A stretch of 50,810 bases of DNA from Micromonospora cabrerizensis (GTDB lineage: Bacteria; Actinomycetota; Actinomycetes; Mycobacteriales; Micromonosporaceae), in assembly GCF_022230955.1 (NCBI RefSeq), contig NZ_JAKKFI010000120.1, positions 1 through 50,810 on the forward strand. The letters run 5' to 3'. The notes under the pieces were generated by a model, which saw only the letters and a program-made list of their open reading frames with translations, had not been told where the DNA came from and made no database searches. Below, one piece after another: positions 22,167 through 30,125 of this stretch (position 1 is the first letter of the stretch; the number at the start of each line of letters is the position of its first letter). The position numbers and the translations under genes were made by a program.

Positions 22167-24632
22167 TCACTCGGGCAGGTTCGCCAACACCACGTCGAGC
22201 ACCCGGATGGCGTCCGGCTTGGAGAGCGGGTTGTTGCCGTTGCCGCACTTCGGCGACTGCACGCAGGACGGGCAGCCGGTCTCGCAGCCACACTCCGCGA
22301 TCGCGTCCCGGGTGGCCCGCAGCCACGCCGACGCCGTCCCGTACGCCCGTTCGGCGAAACCGGCGCCGCCCGGATGCCCGTCGTAGACGAACACGGTCGG
22401 TGCCTCGGTGTCCGGGTGCACGGCGGTGGACAGCCCGCCGATGTCCCACCGGTCGCAGGTGGCCATCAGCGGCAGCAGGCCGATCGCGGCGTGTTCGGCG
22501 GCGTGCAGCGCACCGGGCACGTCGGCTGGCTGGACCCCGGCAAGAGTCAGCGACTGCGGAGACAGGGTGAACCAGACCGCCACCGTGCGCAGCTCCCGGG
22601 TGGGCAGGTCGAGCGGCCGCGTGTCGATCACCTCGCCGGTGGCGATCCGCCGGCGCTGGTACGAGACGACCTGACTGGTCACGTCCACCTCGCCGAGGAA
22701 CATGCCGACCGGCCCGGCGTCCACGTAGGAGCGCACCGACACCACGGACAGGTCGGTGACGTCGCGGGCGTGCGTGGACCAGTCCGGCTCCTCGGCGTGC
22801 ACCAGCGCGCACCCGTCGGCGAGGTCGAGGTCGTCGACTACGTACGAGACGCCCTGGTGCAGATAGACCGCGCCGGAGTGCAGCAGGAAGTGCGAGGAGC
22901 CACCGTCGACGGTCCCGAGCAGCCGGCCGGTCGACGACTCCACCACGCAGACCGGGGCGCCACCCTCACCGCGCAGGTCCACCTCGGGCCGCTCCCGGTG
23001 CCGCCAGTACCAGCCGGTGGGCCGCTGCCGAAGCGCCCCGGCGGTCATCAGCTGGTCGACGGCCTCCTTTGCCCCGTCACCGAAGAGCTCCAGGTCAGCC
23101 GGGGTGAGTGGTGCCTCGAACGCGGCGCAGGCGAGCTGCGGTGCCAGCACGTACGGGTTGGCCGGGTCGAGCACCGTGGCCTCCACCGGCGCACCGAAGA
23201 TAGCCTCCGGGTGGTGCACCAGGTAGGTGTCCAGTGGGTCGTCCCGGGCCACCAGCACCGCGAGGGCCTCCTGCCCGGAACGCCCGGCGCGGCCCGCCTG
23301 CTGCCACAGTGACGCCCGGGTGCCCGGGTAGCCGCAGATCAGCACCGCGTCGAGCCCGACGAGGTCCACGCCCAGCTCCAGCGCGTTGGTGGAGGCCAGA
23401 CCGAGCAGGTCGCCGTGCAGCAGTGCCCGTTCCAGTTCGCGCCGCTCCTCGCGCAGGTAGCCGCCCCGGTAGGCGGCCACCCGACCGCCGAGCCCCGGGA
23501 CCGCGTCGTCCAGCGCCCGGCGCGCGTTGGCCGCCACGACCTCGGCGCCCTTGCGGGAGCGGACGAAGGCGAGTGTGCGTACCCCCTCGGCGACCGTGTC
23601 GGCCAGCAGGTCCGCGGTTTCGCGCAGCGCCGACCGGCGGACCTGCTGGAGGTCGTCGTGGTCGCCGGTCGACTGCGGTGGCACCGGGGCGGGGGAGCCC
23701 GAGTCGGGTGGCAGCAGCGGCGGCTCCCAGAGCGCGAAGGTCACCCCGCCGCGCGGCGACGCGTCCTCGGTGACCGCCGTCACCGGCAGGCCGGTCAGCC
23801 GCCCGGCTGCGGTCGCCGGGTCACCGGACGTCGCCGAGGCGAGCACGAAGACCGGGGTGGCACCGAACCGGGCGCACTGCCGCCGCAACCGACGCAGCAC
23901 GTGCGCCACGTGCGAGCCGAACACCCCCCGGTAGGTGTGGCACTCGTCGATCACGACGTACGCGAGCCGGCGAAGGAAGCCTGACCACTGTGCGTGCCCG
24001 GGCAGGACGCCGTGGTGCAGCATGTCGGGGTTGGTCAGCACGAACCGGGAGTGCCGGCGGATCCACTCCCGCTCGGCGCGCGGGGTGTCGCCGTCGTAGC
24101 AGGCTGGGCGTACCCCCTCCAGTTCCAGCGCGGCGACGGCCCGCAGCTGGTCGGCGGCGAGTGCCTTGGTCGGCGCGAGGTAGAGCACGGTGGCCCGGGG
24201 GTCGGCGAGCAGGGTGGCCAGCGCCGGGAGCTGGTACGCCAGTGACTTGCCGGACGCGGTGCCGGTGGCGACCACGACGTGCTCACCCTCGTACGCCAGG
24301 GTGGCCGCCTGGGCCTGGTGCTGCCAGGGCGCGACCACGCCACGCCGGGCGAACGCGGCGCGCAGCTCCGGTTGGGCCCACGACGGCCACGGTGCGGGCA
24401 CCCCGGGGCGGGCCGGCACCCGTTCGACGTGGGTGACCGGGTCGGCGGCACCGCGGGCCCGCAGCCGGCGCAGCAGGTCGGCCGGCGCTGGCCCGGGGCC
24501 GGGACCAGCGGATACGGTGGCCGCGGACGACGACTCCAGGTCAGGGCGCGACGTGGGATGCGCCGTGCTGAAGTCGTTGGAGGTCACGCCCTGCACTCTC
24601 GCACTGGTGTTCGGAGATGAAAAGTCGGACAC
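22167..24632 (-). CDS. DEAD/DEAH-box helicase with DUF1998/zinc-like C-terminus (MrfA/Hrq1-like)
   Basis: This superfamily 2 helicase has up to 821 residues. Motif I is ATGTASGKS, motif II IDECH, motif III SAT, and motif VI QQAGRAGR; the DUF1998-type C-terminus ends in a four-cysteine cluster CGCETGCPSCVQSPKCG. That architecture is shared with Hrq1/MrfA helicases, which function in DNA repair (MrfA in mitomycin-type damage in Bacillus), and with Rv3649. A cytoplasmic repair role is likely. GTG 24632 gives the longest product, but no Shine-Dalgarno precedes it; GTG 24587, which removes 15 residues, is equally plausible. It is divergent from the bldG-like gene. Confidence 0.93.
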   Translation of the reverse strand: MSDFSSPNTSARVQGVTSNDFSTAHPTSRPDLESSSAATVSAGPGPGPAPADLLRRLRARGAADPVTHVERVPARPGVPAPWPSWAQPELRAAFARRGVVAPWQHQAQAATLAYEGEHVVVATGTASGKSLAYQLPALATLLADPRATVLYLAPTKALAADQLRAVAALELEGVRPACYDGDTPRAEREWIRRHSRFVLTNPDMLHHGVLPGHAQWSGFLRRLAYVVIDECHTYRGVFGSHVAHVLRRLRRQCARFGATPVFVLASATSGDPATAAGRLTGLPVTAVTEDASPRGGVTFALWEPPLLPPDSGSPAPVPPQSTGDHDDLQQVRRSALRETADLLADTVAEGVRTLAFVRSRKGAEVVAANARRALDDAVPGLGGRVAAYRGGYLREERRELERALLHGDLLGLASTNALELGVDLVGLDAVLICGYPGTRASLWQQAGRAGRSGQEALAVLVARDDPLDTYLVHHPEAIFGAPVEATVLDPANPYVLAPQLACAAFEAPLTPADLELFGDGAKEAVDQLMTAGALRQRPTGWYWRHRERPEVDLRGEGGAPVCVVESSTGRLLGTVDGGSSHFLLHSGAVYLHQGVSYVVDDLDLADGCALVHAEEPDWSTHARDVTDLSVVSVRSYVDAGPVGMFLGEVDVTSQVVSYQRRRIATGEVIDTRPLDLPTRELRTVAVWFTLSPQSLTLAGVQPADVPGALHAAEHAAIGLLPLMATCDRWDIGGLSTAVHPDTEAPTVFVYDGHPGGAGFAERAYGTASAWLRATRDAIAECGCETGCPSCVQSPKCGNGNNPLSKPDAIRVLDVVLANLPE

Positions 24633-24727
24633 CGGGGTAAGGGGAAGCCTCCACTGGCGTCCGCAGGTCGCGCAGGCGGTAGTGGTTAGATGCCCACGAG
24701 AGTTTACGGCTCTGGCGAGGAGGACCG

Positions 24728-25084
24728 ATGGAGCTGTCGCTGGCGACGCGCACCGTGGGCGAGCACACGGTGCTCGAGGTCGGTGGTGAGGTGGACGTCT
24801 ACACCGCGCCCCGGCTCCGCGAACGACTCCTCGAACTGATCGACGGTGGCGCCCGTCACGTGGTGGTCGACCTCGGTCGCGTGGACTTCCTCGACTCCAC
24901 CGGGTTGGGCGTGCTGGTCGGCGCGCTCAAGCGGCTGCGCTCGGCCGGCGGCTCGTTCGCCCTGGTCTGCGACAAGGAGCCGTTGCTCAAGATCTTCCGG
25001 ATCACCGCACTGGACCAGGTGTTTCCGTTGCACCCGACGGTCGACGCGGCGATCAGCGCCGACCCGGCGGGCGCCGGCGCGTGA
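24728..25084 (+). CDS. bldG: Anti-sigma factor antagonist, BldG type (STAS domain)
   Basis: This 118-residue STAS protein has the phosphorylation site DSTGLGV (Ser57 or Thr58) and the conserved opening MELSLATRTVGEHTVLEVGG. These closely match Streptomyces BldG, an anti-anti-sigma factor that binds anti-sigma factors when unphosphorylated. It acts in the cytoplasm in developmental and stress-response switching. The gene order, an anti-sigma-like gene overlapping directly downstream and hppA next, is the same as in Streptomyces. GAGGAGGACCG precedes ATG 24728. Orthology to BldG is inferred from sequence and synteny. Confidence 0.9.
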   Translation: MELSLATRTVGEHTVLEVGGEVDVYTAPRLRERLLELIDGGARHVVVDLGRVDFLDSTGLGVLVGALKRLRSAGGSFALVCDKEPLLKIFRITALDQVFPLHPTVDAAISADPAGAGA

Positions 25085-25518
25085 TGGCGACCGTCAAGCT
25101 CTCCTTCTCGCCCGCCCCGGTGCACGTGCGCACCGCCCGTCTGGTCGGCGTCGCCGTCGCCCGGCGTGCCGGGGTCCGGGAGGACCTGCTCGACGAGGTG
25201 CGCCTGGCCATCGGCGAGGCGTGCACCCGGGCCGTGGCCCTGCACCGGCAGTACGGCCTGGCCGATCCGGTGCTGGTGGAGATGTCCGACGGCGGTTCGT
25301 ACGCGGTGCGGGTGGTGGACCGGGCGCCGATCGAGGCTGGCATCGGGCTGACCGCGCTGCCGCCGGACGAGCTGGCCAACGAGTCGCTGACCGACGAGGC
25401 GCTGACCACCGGAGTGGGGTTCGCGCTGCTCGCCGGCTTCGTGGAGGACCTGCAGGTGCGCCCGGTCGACGAGGGCATCGGCACCGAGGTGCGGATGGTG
25501 TGGCCGGTCGGCCACTGA
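25081..25518 (+). CDS. Anti-sigma-factor-like HATPase-fold protein (partner of BldG)
   Basis: The gene overlaps bldG by 1-4 nt (GTG 25081 or ATG 25084). The product has about 145 residues with a GHKL/RsbW-like fold. In RsbW-type kinases the N-box reads ExxxN; here AIGEACTRAV has Arg at the Asn position, and the G1 region (VVDRAPIEAGIG) also departs from DxGxG. It may therefore lack kinase activity and act only by binding. It corresponds to the gene downstream of bldG in Streptomyces (ApgA-like). It probably binds the BldG-type antagonist or a sigma factor. Confidence 0.85.
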   Translation: MMATVKLSFSPAPVHVRTARLVGVAVARRAGVREDLLDEVRLAIGEACTRAVALHRQYGLADPVLVEMSDGGSYAVRVVDRAPIEAGIGLTALPPDELANESLTDEALTTGVGFALLAGFVEDLQVRPVDEGIGTEVRMVWPVGH

Positions 25519-25534
25519 CCCGTTCCCGTTCGTG

Positions 25535-25562
25535 GGCCGCATCCCCTGTTGGGGGTGCGGCC
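25535..25562 (+). terminator. Terminator of the bldG operon
   Basis: A 12-bp stem (25535-25546 with 25551-25562, one wobble pair) with a 4-nt loop lies 17 bp past the stop codon, followed by TTGTCG. Confidence 0.75.
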
Positions 25563-25833
25563 TTGTCGCATGGATGGGGCCCTATATCAGATTTCGTTTC
25601 ATAACACAGCGACGAAGATCATCGCGACACGGCGGCACCTGCGTGTGACCTCCGACACTGTGGAGGGCTACAGTACCCGGGTTGTCAGCAAGTGATCCAT
25701 CCCGCAGCCAGCGGGTATGGGTGTTCATCGCTGGTCCGCTGGTGGGTTGGCGCGCGCTTGCGAGTCCGCAATCAGGCGTCGGTCAGTGCGTCTCCACTCA
25801 CCGGCGCGAGTGTTCGGTAACAGGAGGACACAG
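25563..25833. promoter_or_regulatory. hppA upstream region
   Basis: This region holds no gene. It contains a local A/T-rich stretch (25579-25615) and a possible TACAGT -10 hexamer at about 25670, the best promoter candidate for hppA, which would leave a leader of about 155 nt. I see no recognisable riboswitch. Confidence 0.4.
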
Positions 25834-28194
25834 ATGTCCGAGACCTTGGCCGCCGACGGCGGCGGGCTTTCCCTTACCGGAAGCAATGTCACCTACGTCG
25901 TCATCGCCGCGGTAGTCGCGCTGGTGGCGCTCGGTTTCGCTGCCGCCCTGACTAAAACGGTGCTGGCCGCCGGCAAGGGCACCGAGAAGATGCAGGAGAT
26001 CTCGGGGGCCGTCCAGGAGGGCGCCTCCGCCTACCTGCTCCGCCAGTTCCGCACCCTGGCGATCTTCGTTGTCGTTGCCGTGGTGCTGCTCTTCCTGCTG
26101 CCGGTGCACGACACCGACGGCAGCGAGCTGGCGGTGAAGATCGGTCGTTCGGTCTTCTTCGTGGTGGGTGCCCTGTTCAGCGCCTTCATCGGTGGCGCCG
26201 GCATGTGGCTGGCCACCCGCGCCAACCTGCGCGTGGCCGCAGCGGCGAGAGAGCGCGAAGGTGGCCGCGAAGCGGCCATGAAGATCGCGTTCCGGACCGG
26301 TGGTGTCGTCGGCTTCCTCACCGTCGGCCTCGGCCTCTTCGGCGCCGCGCTCGTCGTCCTCGTCTACCGGGGTGACGCGCCGACCGTGCTGGAGGGCTTC
26401 GGCTTCGGTGCCGCGCTGCTCGCGATGTTCATGCGGGTCGGCGGCGGCATCTTCACCAAGGCCGCCGACGTCGGCGCCGACCTGGTCGGCAAGGTCGAGC
26501 AGGGAATCCCCGAGGACGACCCGCGCAACGCCGCCACCATCGCCGACAACGTCGGCGACAACGTCGGTGACTGCGCCGGCATGGCCGCCGACCTGTTCGA
26601 GTCGTACGCGGTGACGCTGGTCGCCGCACTGATCCTCGGCCGCGCCGCGTTCGGCGAGGAGGGCCTGGTCTTCCCGCTGATCATCTCCACCATCGGCGTG
26701 CTGATCGCGATCGTCGGCGTCTTCATCACCCGGTTGCGCGCGTCCGACCGCAGTGGCCTGACCGCGATCAACCGGGCGTTCTACCTGTCCGCGGTGCTCT
26801 CCGCGGTGCTGGTGGCGATCGCCGCCTACGCGTACCTGCCGGCGACCTTCGGCGAGTTCGACGACGGCCTCACCGACGCCCCCGGCAACCCGCGACTGGT
26901 GGCCATCGGCGCGGTGGTGATCGGCATCGTGCTGGCCGCCGCGATCCAGGCGCTGACCGGCTACTTCACCGAGACCAACCGGCGGCCGGTGCAGGACATC
27001 GGCAAGAGCTCGCAGACCGGCGCGGCGACCGTGATCCTGGCCGGCATCAGCATCGGTCTGGAGTCGGCCGTCTACTCGGCGCTGCTGATCGGCGCCGGCG
27101 TCTTCGGCGCGTTCCTGCTCGGTGGCAGCTCCATCACGCTGTCGCTGTTCGCGGTGGCACTGGCCGGCACCGGTCTGCTCACCACGGTCGGTGTGATCGT
27201 CGCGATGGACACCTTCGGGCCCATCTCCGACAACGCCCAGGGCATCGCCGAGATGTCCGGCGACATCGACGAGCACGGCGCCCGTACGCTCACCGAGCTG
27301 GACGCGGTGGGCAACACCACCAAGGCGATCACCAAGGGCATCGCGATCGCCACGGCGGTCCTCGCCGCGACCGCGCTGTTCGGCTCGTACACCGACACGC
27401 TCACCAGCGCGTACGCGACGGCTGGCGTAAACGACGTCGGCAACGAGATCCTCAACGCGCTGAACGTGGCGAACCCGCGCAACCTGGTCGGCCTGATCAT
27501 CGGGGCGGCGGTGGTCTTCCTCTTCTCCGGGCTGGCCATCAACGCGGTGTCCCGTTCGGCCGGTGCCGTGGTCATGGAGGTCCGCCGGCAGTTCCGTGAA
27601 CTGCCCGGCATCATGGACTACACCCAGCGCCCGGAGTACGGCAAGGTCGTCGACATCTGCACCCGGGACGCTCAGCGCGAGCTGATGACCCCCGGCCTGC
27701 TGGCCATCCTGGCGCCGATCGCGGTCGGCTTCGGCCTCGGGCCCGGCGCGCTCGCGGCGTACCTGGCCGGTGCGATCGGTGCCGGCACCCTGATGGCGGT
27801 GTTCCTGTCCAACTCCGGTGGGGCCTGGGACAACGCCAAGAAGCTGGTCGAGGACGGCGCGTACGGCGGCAAGGGTTCCGAGTCGCACGCCGCCACGGTC
27901 ATCGGCGACACCGTCGGTGACCCGTTCAAGGACACCGCCGGTCCGGCGATCAACCCGCTGATCAAGGTGATGAACCTGGTCTCGCTCCTGATCGCTCCCG
28001 CCGTGGTGGCGTGGAGCGTCGGCGACGAGCGCAACGTCGGCCTGCGGGTCGGCATCGCCCTGGTCGCGACGCTGATCATCGTGGCGTCGGTGGTGTTCAG
28101 CAAGCGCAAGGGCATCGCGATGTCCGACTCCGACGCCGACGGCAACACCGGTGCCGGCAGCGCAGGCCACCGTCCGGAGACGATCAACGCCTGA
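25834..28194 (+). CDS. hppA: Membrane-bound proton-pumping pyrophosphatase
   Basis: This 786-residue, about 16-helix membrane enzyme uses pyrophosphate hydrolysis to pump protons. The substrate site DNVGDNVGDCAGMAADLFE (about residue 237) and the second acidic motif DTVGDPFKDTAGPA are intact. The segment GNTTKAITKG has Lys where K+-dependent enzymes have Ala, so this is the K+-independent H+-pumping class. ATG 25834 has AGGAGG 8 nt upstream. It stands alone, between the bldG operon and a lipoprotein, an arrangement shared with Streptomyces. Confidence 0.97.
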   Translation: MSETLAADGGGLSLTGSNVTYVVIAAVVALVALGFAAALTKTVLAAGKGTEKMQEISGAVQEGASAYLLRQFRTLAIFVVVAVVLLFLLPVHDTDGSELAVKIGRSVFFVVGALFSAFIGGAGMWLATRANLRVAAAAREREGGREAAMKIAFRTGGVVGFLTVGLGLFGAALVVLVYRGDAPTVLEGFGFGAALLAMFMRVGGGIFTKAADVGADLVGKVEQGIPEDDPRNAATIADNVGDNVGDCAGMAADLFESYAVTLVAALILGRAAFGEEGLVFPLIISTIGVLIAIVGVFITRLRASDRSGLTAINRAFYLSAVLSAVLVAIAAYAYLPATFGEFDDGLTDAPGNPRLVAIGAVVIGIVLAAAIQALTGYFTETNRRPVQDIGKSSQTGAATVILAGISIGLESAVYSALLIGAGVFGAFLLGGSSITLSLFAVALAGTGLLTTVGVIVAMDTFGPISDNAQGIAEMSGDIDEHGARTLTELDAVGNTTKAITKGIAIATAVLAATALFGSYTDTLTSAYATAGVNDVGNEILNALNVANPRNLVGLIIGAAVVFLFSGLAINAVSRSAGAVVMEVRRQFRELPGIMDYTQRPEYGKVVDICTRDAQRELMTPGLLAILAPIAVGFGLGPGALAAYLAGAIGAGTLMAVFLSNSGGAWDNAKKLVEDGAYGGKGSESHAATVIGDTVGDPFKDTAGPAINPLIKVMNLVSLLIAPAVVAWSVGDERNVGLRVGIALVATLIIVASVVFSKRKGIAMSDSDADGNTGAGSAGHRPETINA

Positions 28195-28206
28195 CCCGTC
28201 AACGGC

Positions 28207-28248
28207 CCGGGGTCCCCGGTCGACGTCCACGTCGACCGGGGACCCCGG
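28207..28248 (+). terminator. Perfect 20-bp palindromic terminator of hppA
   Basis: Two perfectly complementary 20-bp arms (28207-28226 and 28229-28248) are separated by only CC. It starts 13 bp past the stop codon. It has no U-tract; the very strong stem should stop transcription, and the DNA could extrude a cruciform. Confidence 0.85.
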
Positions 28249-28283
28249 CCGTCCGGACCGGTGCCACACCTGGCCAAAGGCCG

Positions 28284-28289
28284 TACGCT
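28284..28289 (+). promoter_or_regulatory. -10 box of a leaderless promoter for the lipoprotein gene
   Basis: TACGCT is 7 nt before ATG 28297, with no ribosome-binding site. Confidence 0.6.
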
Positions 28290-28296
28290 GCAACGC

Positions 28297-28839
28297 ATGC
28301 GTACGTGCCGGGCGTCTGCCGCCGGAAAGTTCACGGTGGTCCTGGCCACGATCGTCGTCGTGCTCGCCGGCTGCGGCGGGGGTCCCAGCCCACGGGCCTG
28401 GGCGGCCTCGGTCTGCGGCGCGCTCACGCCGTGGCGTTCCGAGATCAGCAAGTTGACCAGCAGCACCGACGAGCAGATGACCGCGCAGACCACGCCGGCG
28501 CAGGCCAAGGAGAACCTGGTGCGGCTCTTCGGTGGGGCGGAGAAGGCCAGCGAGGCCGCTCGCCGCAAGGTGGAGCAGGCGGGCGTCCCGGAGACCGACA
28601 ACGGTGAGGCGATCTCCGCCGGTTTCCGCAGCTCACTGGGGAAGATGCGGGACGCCTACGGCCGGGCCCGGGACACCATCGACGGTCTGGGCACCGGCGA
28701 GCCGACCGCCTTCTACGACGGCGTGCGGGCCGCGGTGGAGACCCTCAACAAGGAGTACGACGCCAGCGCGCTGGACACCAGCAAGCTCAACTCCGAGGAG
28801 TTGAAACAGGCCTTCGACGAGGTGCCGGAGTGTCGCTGA
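28297..28839 (+). CDS. Lipoprotein, hypothetical
   Basis: This 180-residue exported lipoprotein has an Arg-containing n-region, a hydrophobic stretch (FTVVLATIVVVLAGC) and lipobox VLAGC. The mature part is mainly helical and charged (CGALTPWRSEISKLTSST, then a repeated pattern of Lys/Glu-rich helices) and contains three further cysteines. It should lie on the outer side of the membrane. I do not recognise a family beyond a generic actinobacterial lipoprotein. ATG 28297 fits a leaderless mRNA; the longer frame upstream lacks a signal. The downstream gene overlaps its stop codon. Confidence 0.8.
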   Translation: MRTCRASAAGKFTVVLATIVVVLAGCGGGPSPRAWAASVCGALTPWRSEISKLTSSTDEQMTAQTTPAQAKENLVRLFGGAEKASEAARRKVEQAGVPETDNGEAISAGFRSSLGKMRDAYGRARDTIDGLGTGEPTAFYDGVRAAVETLNKEYDASALDTSKLNSEELKQAFDEVPECR

Positions 28840-29702
28840 GCGGGCTCGGTGACACCGGGAAGGCGGAGCCGCCCCCGGCGCTGTTCCCCGCACCCGAGCC
28901 GCCCCCGGCGCTGTTCCCCGCACCCGAGCCGCCCCCGGCGCTGTTCCCCGCACCCGAGTCGGACGCGTCCGAGCCCTCGCGCCGGCGTGGCGGCGCTTCC
29001 CGGAACGGCCCGGCTCAGGATGACTCGCCGGAGAACGGCTCGCCCCCTCGAAACAGCCCGACCCGGAGCGGCCAGACCCGGAACGGCCAGATCCGGAACG
29101 GCACGCCGCAGGGTGACGACGCGGGGCGGCAACTTGTCTTCTTCGGGGCGGAGGCGGCCGAACCGACGGTCGCCGACCTGGCCGGCCTGCTCGCCGGGCC
29201 GGGCGAGGTGGTGCGAATGGGGGGCACCGCCCGCCTGTCGGTGCAGGTGGACGCCGCGTGGCGGGTGCACGTGCTCGTCGCCGAGTTGGCGGCGCGGGGG
29301 CTGGCGGCGAGCTGGGCGCCGACCGAGGGCGAGCGACACGCCGTCCGTACGTCGTACACCCGGGTGTTGAAGCCGCTCGCGGCCGCCTGGCTGCACGGCT
29401 CGGCGAAACGCCCGCCGGCCACCTTTCATCTGACCGGCCGGCGGCTGCGGTTGTGGCTGGCCGCCGCCGGCACGCCCGAGCCTCCGGATGCTCTTCTACT
29501 GCGGCTCGGCGCGGACGACCAGGAGGAGTGCTGGGAGCGGATCGGCGTGGCGCTCGCCGCCGCCGGACTCGCCGGCACGTTGTTGAACCCGAGCGAGGGC
29601 GGCCCCGCCTACCGGATCACCGGCCGGCGCCGGCTCGCCCGGCTGGCTGAGCTGGTCGGCGAGCCCCCGCAAGCGGCACCCCCACAAGCCTGGCCGACCT
29701 GA
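28830..29702 (+). CDS. Conserved hypothetical protein with a Pro-rich repeat N-terminus
   Basis: GTG 28830 overlaps the lipoprotein stop codon by about ten bases, so the two genes are coupled. The 290-residue product begins with three copies of the decapeptide EPPPALFPAP, then a Pro/Arg/Asn-rich low-complexity section with NGQTRNGQIRNG-like motifs to about residue 95. The conserved part starts at RQLVFFGAEAAEPTVADLAG and runs to the end with alternating beta and alpha elements (RMGGTARLSVQVDAAWRVHV; RTSYTRVLKPLAAAWLHG). No membrane segment is visible. In Actinobacteria a protein of this type sits just upstream of topA; its function is unknown. Confidence 0.8.
   Translation: MSLSGLGDTGKAEPPPALFPAPEPPPALFPAPEPPPALFPAPESDASEPSRRRGGASRNGPAQDDSPENGSPPRNSPTRSGQTRNGQIRNGTPQGDDAGRQLVFFGAEAAEPTVADLAGLLAGPGEVVRMGGTARLSVQVDAAWRVHVLVAELAARGLAASWAPTEGERHAVRTSYTRVLKPLAAAWLHGSAKRPPATFHLTGRRLRLWLAAAGTPEPPDALLLRLGADDQEECWERIGVALAAAGLAGTLLNPSEGGPAYRITGRRRLARLAELVGEPPQAAPPQAWPT
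28866..28955 (+). repeat. Three perfect 30-bp tandem repeats
   Basis: Three identical 30-bp units (28866-28895, 28896-28925, 28926-28955) encode EPPPALFPAP each. Perfect identity at DNA level suggests a recent expansion by slippage or unequal recombination. Confidence 0.95.
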
Positions 29703-29715
29703 CCCTCCGCTCTGC

Positions 29716-29790
29716 GTCGATCTTGGATTTGTGCTGGTGGACGTACTTCTCGTCCGGGGTTAAAACGCCCACCACAAGTCCTTGATCGAC
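29716..29790. repeat. Imperfect large palindrome 3' of the hypothetical gene
   Basis: Arms at about 29716-29740 and 29768-29790 share GTCGATCnnGGA and TTGTG...GTGG with a few mismatches. It lies 14 bp past the stop codon and could work as a terminator. It resembles the GATC-edged palindromes at 12326, 33005 and 44941. Confidence 0.55.
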
Positions 29791-30125
29791 CCGGCTGGGG
29801 TGAGGGCTTCCGGTGTCCGGTGCCGGACAGCTGGCGGGTTGATTCAGGCGGTGGACGGGCGCGTTGGACCTCGGTCGTCAGCCCGCCATCGTCACAGTGA
29901 CCCGCTTCGAGCCCTACCCACGGTGTACGGTGGCGCCGTCCGGCAGTGCCGAACGCGGCGAGGCGGCGTCCATCGCCGCGTCGAAGCGGATTGCGGCCCG
30001 CGAAACCCGAAACGCGGGCGGCGCGTTACGTTGGACATCCGGACCGCCGGTGCGACGGCGGGGTCGAAAGCGGTCGCTGTCCGGGCGCCGGAAGGCCACG
30101 AGCAGGAGTGAGGTCGGGGAGAGAC
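29791..30125. promoter_or_regulatory. topA upstream region
   Basis: This 335-bp leader and promoter region has no supported gene. It holds the 11-bp palindrome GTCACAGTGAC (29891-29901) and possible -10 hexamers TACGGT (about 29931) and TACGTT (about 30026). A role in supercoiling-responsive control of topA is possible but not shown by the sequence. Confidence 0.35.

Noticed and set aside
25563..25833. hppA leader considered as a riboswitch
   Set aside because: No conserved riboswitch core or expression-platform hairpin could be recognised.
28866..28955. Repeat array considered as CRISPR
   Set aside because: Units are directly adjacent with no spacers and code for an in-frame decapeptide.
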